Both the position numbers and the translations under genes were made by a program. A stretch of 64,000 nucleotides of DNA, from assembly GCF_020360975.1 (NCBI RefSeq), contig NW_025408683.1, positions 558,001 through 622,000 on the forward strand, written 5' to 3'. The notes under the pieces are model-generated. The model made no database searches, had not been told where the DNA came from, and saw only the letters and a list, made by a program, of their open reading frames with translations. Source of the stretch: Hirsutella rhossiliensis (lineage: Eukaryota; Ascomycota; Sordariomycetes; Hypocreales; Ophiocordycipitaceae). Shown piece by piece: positions 59,325-64,000 of this stretch; the stretch's first letter is position 1, and each line of letters opens with the position of its first letter.

Positions 59325-60758
59325 TAATACCCTCCTTTTAATATAGCGCGGCGCTACCTTATTAATAGCTTCTATATAATTAGGCCTTAGGCTCCTTATA
59401 CTACTAGCTTTACCTTACCCTTTTCTATTAATTATACTAGCCCTACTAGCTTTATTATCCTTATACTTATTAACTTAAGCCGCTAATACTTAGCTCTATA
59501 CTTATTAGCTAGTAGGCTATATAAATAAGGGCGCGGCCTATTATATATACCCTTAAGCGGCCGGCGGCTAGCCTAGACCTATATAAGCCTTAGGTTACCT
59601 ATCCCCTTAGCCTTAAGTAGCCTCTTTTATAAAGGGGTATATAAAAAGGCATCCCTTTTTCTTCCTTCCCTTCCTTTTTCTCTTTTTTTAACTATAGTAA
59701 TAGTAGTAATAAGTAAGTTTTACTCTACCTAAGGTATTAGTTTATTCCTAGTAATATAGGCTACCTTATTAATAAGTACTTATAAGAATAGCTATAGTAA
59801 TAATAGTAGTAATAATAGTAATAATAACTTTAACTAATAAGTCTTTTATCCTATAAAGTAAAAAGGCTATAATTAGCTATACTAACTTTTATAGTAGATA
59901 TATTTACTTCTCTCTTTCTCTCTTTATCCTTTTTAAAGTATATAAAGTTATTTATCGACGCTATACTAAGCGCGGCTAATAATAGCTCTACTACTACCGC
60001 CGCTCGTCCCTATACCCCCGCGACCGCACTTACTATTACTACCTTTACCTCTACTACGCTAGCCGCCCTTATATTACCTTTCTAAGTAATAACGCTATCC
60101 CCGCCGCTACTTATAACGCTTAGCTCTTCTACCCTTACCTTACCCTCTACTACCCTTATAAGTCTACTACTTAGTAAGTATAGTAGCTATTTTCCGCTAA
60201 CTTTTTAAAGTATAAGCGCTAAGTATAAGCCTAAGCCGCTTACGCGGCCCTTTATATATAGTATATATTATAAAAGCTCCTTTACGCTAACTAAGTTAAG
60301 TGCTATTATAGTAGTAGTTATTACTAATAAATATATACCGGCTATACCTATAAAGTAGCGCCTCCTATCTTACTCGCTATAGCGTTAGCTTAAAAGGCTA
60401 GTATATATAGGTAGGTATAAAGGGCTATTAAGAAGCGCCTTACCGCCGCTACCGCCGCTTATTATAATCTCTATGCCTTTAAGCGCTAGGGCTTTATCCT
60501 TAAGTAAGTTCCTCTCTTTTAGCTCTGTTACTTTTATTATTAACTCCCTTAGTACTAAGGATACTACCTTTATTGCCCTATCGGCGGTCCTTTTAGCCGT
60601 GCCCGCCGCTACCCCCGCTACTACTACTAGCCGCCTCCCCTTTACCTCTACTACCTCTAAAGCCGCCGCTATTACTAACTAGCTTATAGGCCTAAAGGGC
60701 GGCCTAAGCGCCCTAGAGAGCGCCGCCGCTATTAATAAAGTAAAGGAGGGCGATAAAG

Positions 60759-60793
<35 letters not shown>

Positions 60794-61883
60794 GGTAAGG
60801 ATAAAAAGTAGGTTTAAATAGTTTAAGGGCTTTACTTTAAAATAAACGCTATTTTTATCTCTACTTATATTATTATACTTATATTATTATAACTACCTAC
60901 TTTACTTTATTTATATTATAGTCCTAGCTTAAGCTACTATTAGTAGTTTATTAGTTTATTATTTTTATTTACTAACTTAAATAAAGCCTTAAACTTATTA
61001 AGGGCTATAGCTCCTATAAACTTATATATAAGTTTTTATATAAGGTCGAGATACCTATGCTACTTAACGAGGACCTCTTAGTATTTCCCCTTACTAACCT
61101 TTTTCTAGCGCGCGGCTTATATCTCCTTAACCTTAAACTTATCCTTTCTTTTTACTTTAATTATAAGCGGTTAAGTATCTACTACTTCTTATTTAAGTAG
61201 CGGGTTAAAGAAAGCTTAGTAAAAAAGGTCTATATTAATCTTATTATAGACCTTTATTAAGAGACTATTAAGCTTTATAACTTATAGGCTAATAACTCTT
61301 TATATTATAAACTTTATATATAGCTAGTTAAGCTTCTTCTTTAGCTATACTAACTTATAGTTATAAAGGTCTAGCTATACCTTATCTCTTACTATAAACC
61401 TATCTATTAAAGCTTTAGTCTTATTAGCGTACTACTCTTAATCTTATACCGCGGCGGCTATTATAGATTAGTAATAATTTATAGTCTCTTATAGCTTTTA
61501 TATAAATATAAAGGCGCGGCCTTTTAATAATAAATTATAATACTACTCCGCTACTATATTTATAGTAAAGGGAACTAATAAAGGTAGTTTAAAGCTATAT
61601 ATTATAAAGAAAGGAGCTATTTTAATAAAGGTATATAGTTTACTATTTAACGTAAGTTAGGCTATAAGGAGCTACCGGTCTTAGTCTACTTAGTTATAAG
61701 CTATAATAGCTTATAAGTAAGCCTATACTTCTTAGTTAACCCTCTTAGGCCCTTTATTAGTCTATAAGTAATATACTATACTAAGTAGCTATATAATTTA
61801 AAGTAGCTAGTATAAGTACTATTAAAAGTAGCTAGTTTAATTTAATCCCTTATTGCTTATAATAAAAGCTAGCTAGCTATATA

Positions 61884-62367
61884 TATCGCGAAGCGTAGCT
61901 TAATTTTATAGTTCTCGGAGATATCCCTTAGTAAGAGGGACTAAGGAAGCTAAAAACACTTAGTATAAAAGAAGGAAGAAGGAGCTAAAAAGAGGTATAG
62001 AAAGGAGGGTAAGGGTTGAGGGGAAGTAAAAGTAGCGATAGCTTCCTATAGAGGTAGCGAGAGATAAGACGGATATACTAGTAACGGCTAGAAAGGAGGG
62101 GAAAACCTAGTAAAAAGCTCGGTAGTTAGAAGGATATTAGTAGCTTCTTTAAGTAGGATCTTCTTTATTAATTAAGATACTAGATAGGTATAAAGAGGGG
62201 CGTTAGATAGAGGAAAGAAAGATAATTAAGGCAATATAATAACTACTCCCCTACCTTTATTACTGCCCCTATAAGAATTAAATCTCTCTGCCCTACCTAT
62301 CCGACCCCTTACTTTTAATTTTACCTTTATATAATTTTATATACTTCTTATATCTCTCTTCGTAAGA
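61884..62367 (+). repeat. Solo Copia LTR (484 bp), TSD ATATA
   Basis: Begins TATCGCGAAG and ends TTCGTAAGA. ATATA on both sides (61879-61883 and 62368-62372). The uninterrupted target is visible in Gypsy I at about 3476-3495 (AGCTATATAAGCGGGCC), which confirms the boundaries. Confidence 0.93.
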
Positions 62368-64000
62368 ATATAAGCGGGCCTAGTATTATAAAAAGCGCTT
62401 TATATAAGACTTTATATTTATAAATAGTATTAACTTTAATACTATAGACTTACTAAGTCGGTCTTTAATTACCTATATATAGTAGTTACTACCTTTTATA
62501 AGTAAGAGGTCTATTATAAAGTCTATTTATATATATATATATAACTAGTTAAGTATTAAAAGCTACTTAAGTAGCCCTTTAAGCTATACTTTTAAGATCT
62601 TAGTATCGCTATAAATATTATAGTTATAAAGAAAGTAATAAATATAGTACTATAAGAGGGGCTAGTAAAGGTCCCTTATAAGGCCTATTACTATACCTTA
62701 CTAGCTTAGGTAACCTATAATACTAGAGTTATATATAAGCTAAACTAGCCTCCCTTAGTACTTATTTTACTTATTTAGCTTTAGCGGTTTATCCTTCTCC
62801 TTAACCTTTATAGTATATAGTATACCTAGTACCTATAGTCTTTCCCGCTAATATAAGTACTCTTATAAGTCGATATAATAGTTAGCCACTTATACTTTTA
62901 GCTCTAGCTTTAAATCTAAGCGTTATATACTAAACTTAATAGCGTAGCGTACGCTCTTATAAGTATAGTTAAGAAAAGATATTTTATCTTATAAGTATTA
63001 AAGGGCTTTATCTTAAAAGACCCTTACTATATACGCTTTAGGGCCGGTCTATCTCTTATCCTTAAACTAAGGCGGAGGTATAAAGAAGCGCTTATTTATT
63101 AGCCTTATACCTTCCTTTATTAAGGAAGCTCCTATATAGGTCTATACCGCTTTTTATAAGATAAGCTATAGGTCTTACGCTTCGATATTCGCTCTTATTA
63201 GCCTATCTTAATCTCGCTAAGAAAGCGTATTTAGTATTATAAAGTCCCGCTTTAGCTAGTACTTAATTATAAAGTTAAAGTATTAAAGGTACTCCGCTTA
63301 GTAGGCCTACTACTTTAAGAGGTACTAGTAGGTTATAAAGTACTTAAGGTTCCTATAATCTATAAGAACTTTAAAGCTTTTATAGCTTTAAAGCTTTACT
63401 TACTATTACTTAAGGTAGCTAATAATCGCTAGTATCTTTTTATTATAAATAGCGTAATTCCGCTCTACTAAGGTTAGCTTATAAAAGTAAAACGCTATTA
63501 GTTACTTCTACTTATTTACCTTATAAGAGAGCGTCCCTTTAAGTACCTAGCCGCTATAGTCTACTTTAATTAATATAAACTAGTTAAAGTCCTACTAAAG
63601 TAATACTAAGGCTTATAAGAATAGGTTCTTAAGTATATAGAACGCTCCTTTCTATATAGGCCCTTAATAAAAAGCGGTCCTCTTCCTAGTAATCTCGTTT
63701 AAGGGTATTATAATATAAGAGAAGCCCTTAATAAATATCTTATAATAGTTCGTAAACCTAAGAAAGCTCTATATACTTATTTATATAGTTAGGGCCGCTT
63801 AGTCTTAGATTACTTAGATCTTTATAGGATCTACCTATATACCTACGCTTATATAAATAATAAAGCCTAGGTACTTAACCCTTTTAAACTTAAGTTTATA
63901 CTTATTTAAGTTAAGGTAGAGCCTATAAAGTTAGAGATACTTTAAGACTATTTATACTTTTTATATATAGTCCTTATAAGAGCCGCTTATATAAATAAGG

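Larger units (their letters stand above)
59139..64000 (-). mobile_element. Gypsy/chromovirus family 1 element III, 3' part, leaves the window
   Basis: Minus-strand copy collinear with Gypsy I. From low to high: 186-bp 3' LTR (59139-59324), untranslated stretch, coding-like downstream region (59960-60830), chromodomain (about 61030-61150), integrase (about 61400-62900, interrupted by a solo Copia LTR at 61884-62367) and the start of RNase H/RT towards 64000. The 5' LTR and gag are outside. Heavily RIPped. The 69-codon frame 60473-60682 is antisense to the downstream region. Confidence 0.88.

Noticed and set aside
60473..60682. 69-codon Ser/Thr/Ala-rich plus-strand ORF
   Set aside because: Antisense to the conserved downstream frame of Gypsy family 1; not kept open in the other copies.
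1..64000. Centromeric or subtelomeric satellite
   Set aside because: No telomere repeat and no long tandem satellite; the AT-richness is fully explained by RIP of nested transposons.

Overview
The window looks like a filamentous ascomycete (Pezizomycotina) chromosome: an AT-rich, transposon-packed block damaged by repeat-induced point mutation (RIP). On both strands CA and TG are almost absent over most of the 64 kb (none seen in positions 1-898), while CC, CT and many CG survive. That is the mark of CpA-to-TpA mutation. CAG, CAA and TGG codons have become stops, so retroelement proteins can still be followed in one frame through many TAG/TAA codons but give no long ORFs.

Layout: 1-898 and 7728-8171, a Tad-like LINE (+) broken by an LTR (899-1595) and a 3'-truncated chromovirus Gypsy element (1596-7727, -). 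8172-11042, a lightly mutated minisatellite-rich element with two ~0.5 kb direct repeats. 11520-13734, a normal-composition island with one intact gene (12274-13515, +) and a divergent broken gene (11522-11779, -). 13735-16947, the 3' half of a second Gypsy family (+). 16948-18865, part of a MULE DNA transposon (-). 19292-37640, a Copia element (-) split by a solo LTR, a complete Gypsy element (21872-29558, itself holding a solo LTR) and a complete Copia element (29989-36274). 37641-42312, a Tad-like LINE (-) split by a complete MULE (39105-41966). 42313-44348, a second lightly mutated island with a gag-like pseudogene (-). 44349-47980, the 5' half of the second Gypsy family (-). 47981-48925, the rest of the split MULE (+). 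48926-52388, unidentified RIP-degraded sequence with a solo LTR. 52389-59138, two nested Copia elements (+) and a solo LTR. 59139-64000, a Gypsy element (-) running off the window.

Most insertions can be dated relative to each other from target-site duplications (TSDs): ATAGC for the complete Gypsy, ATAGC/ATAGT for the complete Copia, GTTAC, TTTAC and TAACT for three solo LTRs, AAAAT and ATATA for two solo Copia LTRs, and a 10-bp duplication for the complete MULE. The main result is that the Gypsy halves at 13735-16947 (+) and 44349-47980 (-) are one element: they are complementary halves in opposite orientation, their outer flanks are the same pentamer (CTAAG read in element sense), and the sequences outside those pentamers are the two halves of one MULE. 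The interval 13735-44348 (~30.6 kb) is therefore inverted relative to the arrangement in which that Gypsy element inserted. Both breakpoints lie at the edge of a non-RIPped island, so the two islands were probably one before the inversion.

The only gene that looks functional encodes a 413-residue fungal protein with an ADP-ribosyltransferase-like C-terminal region. I saw no tRNA, rRNA or CRISPR array.
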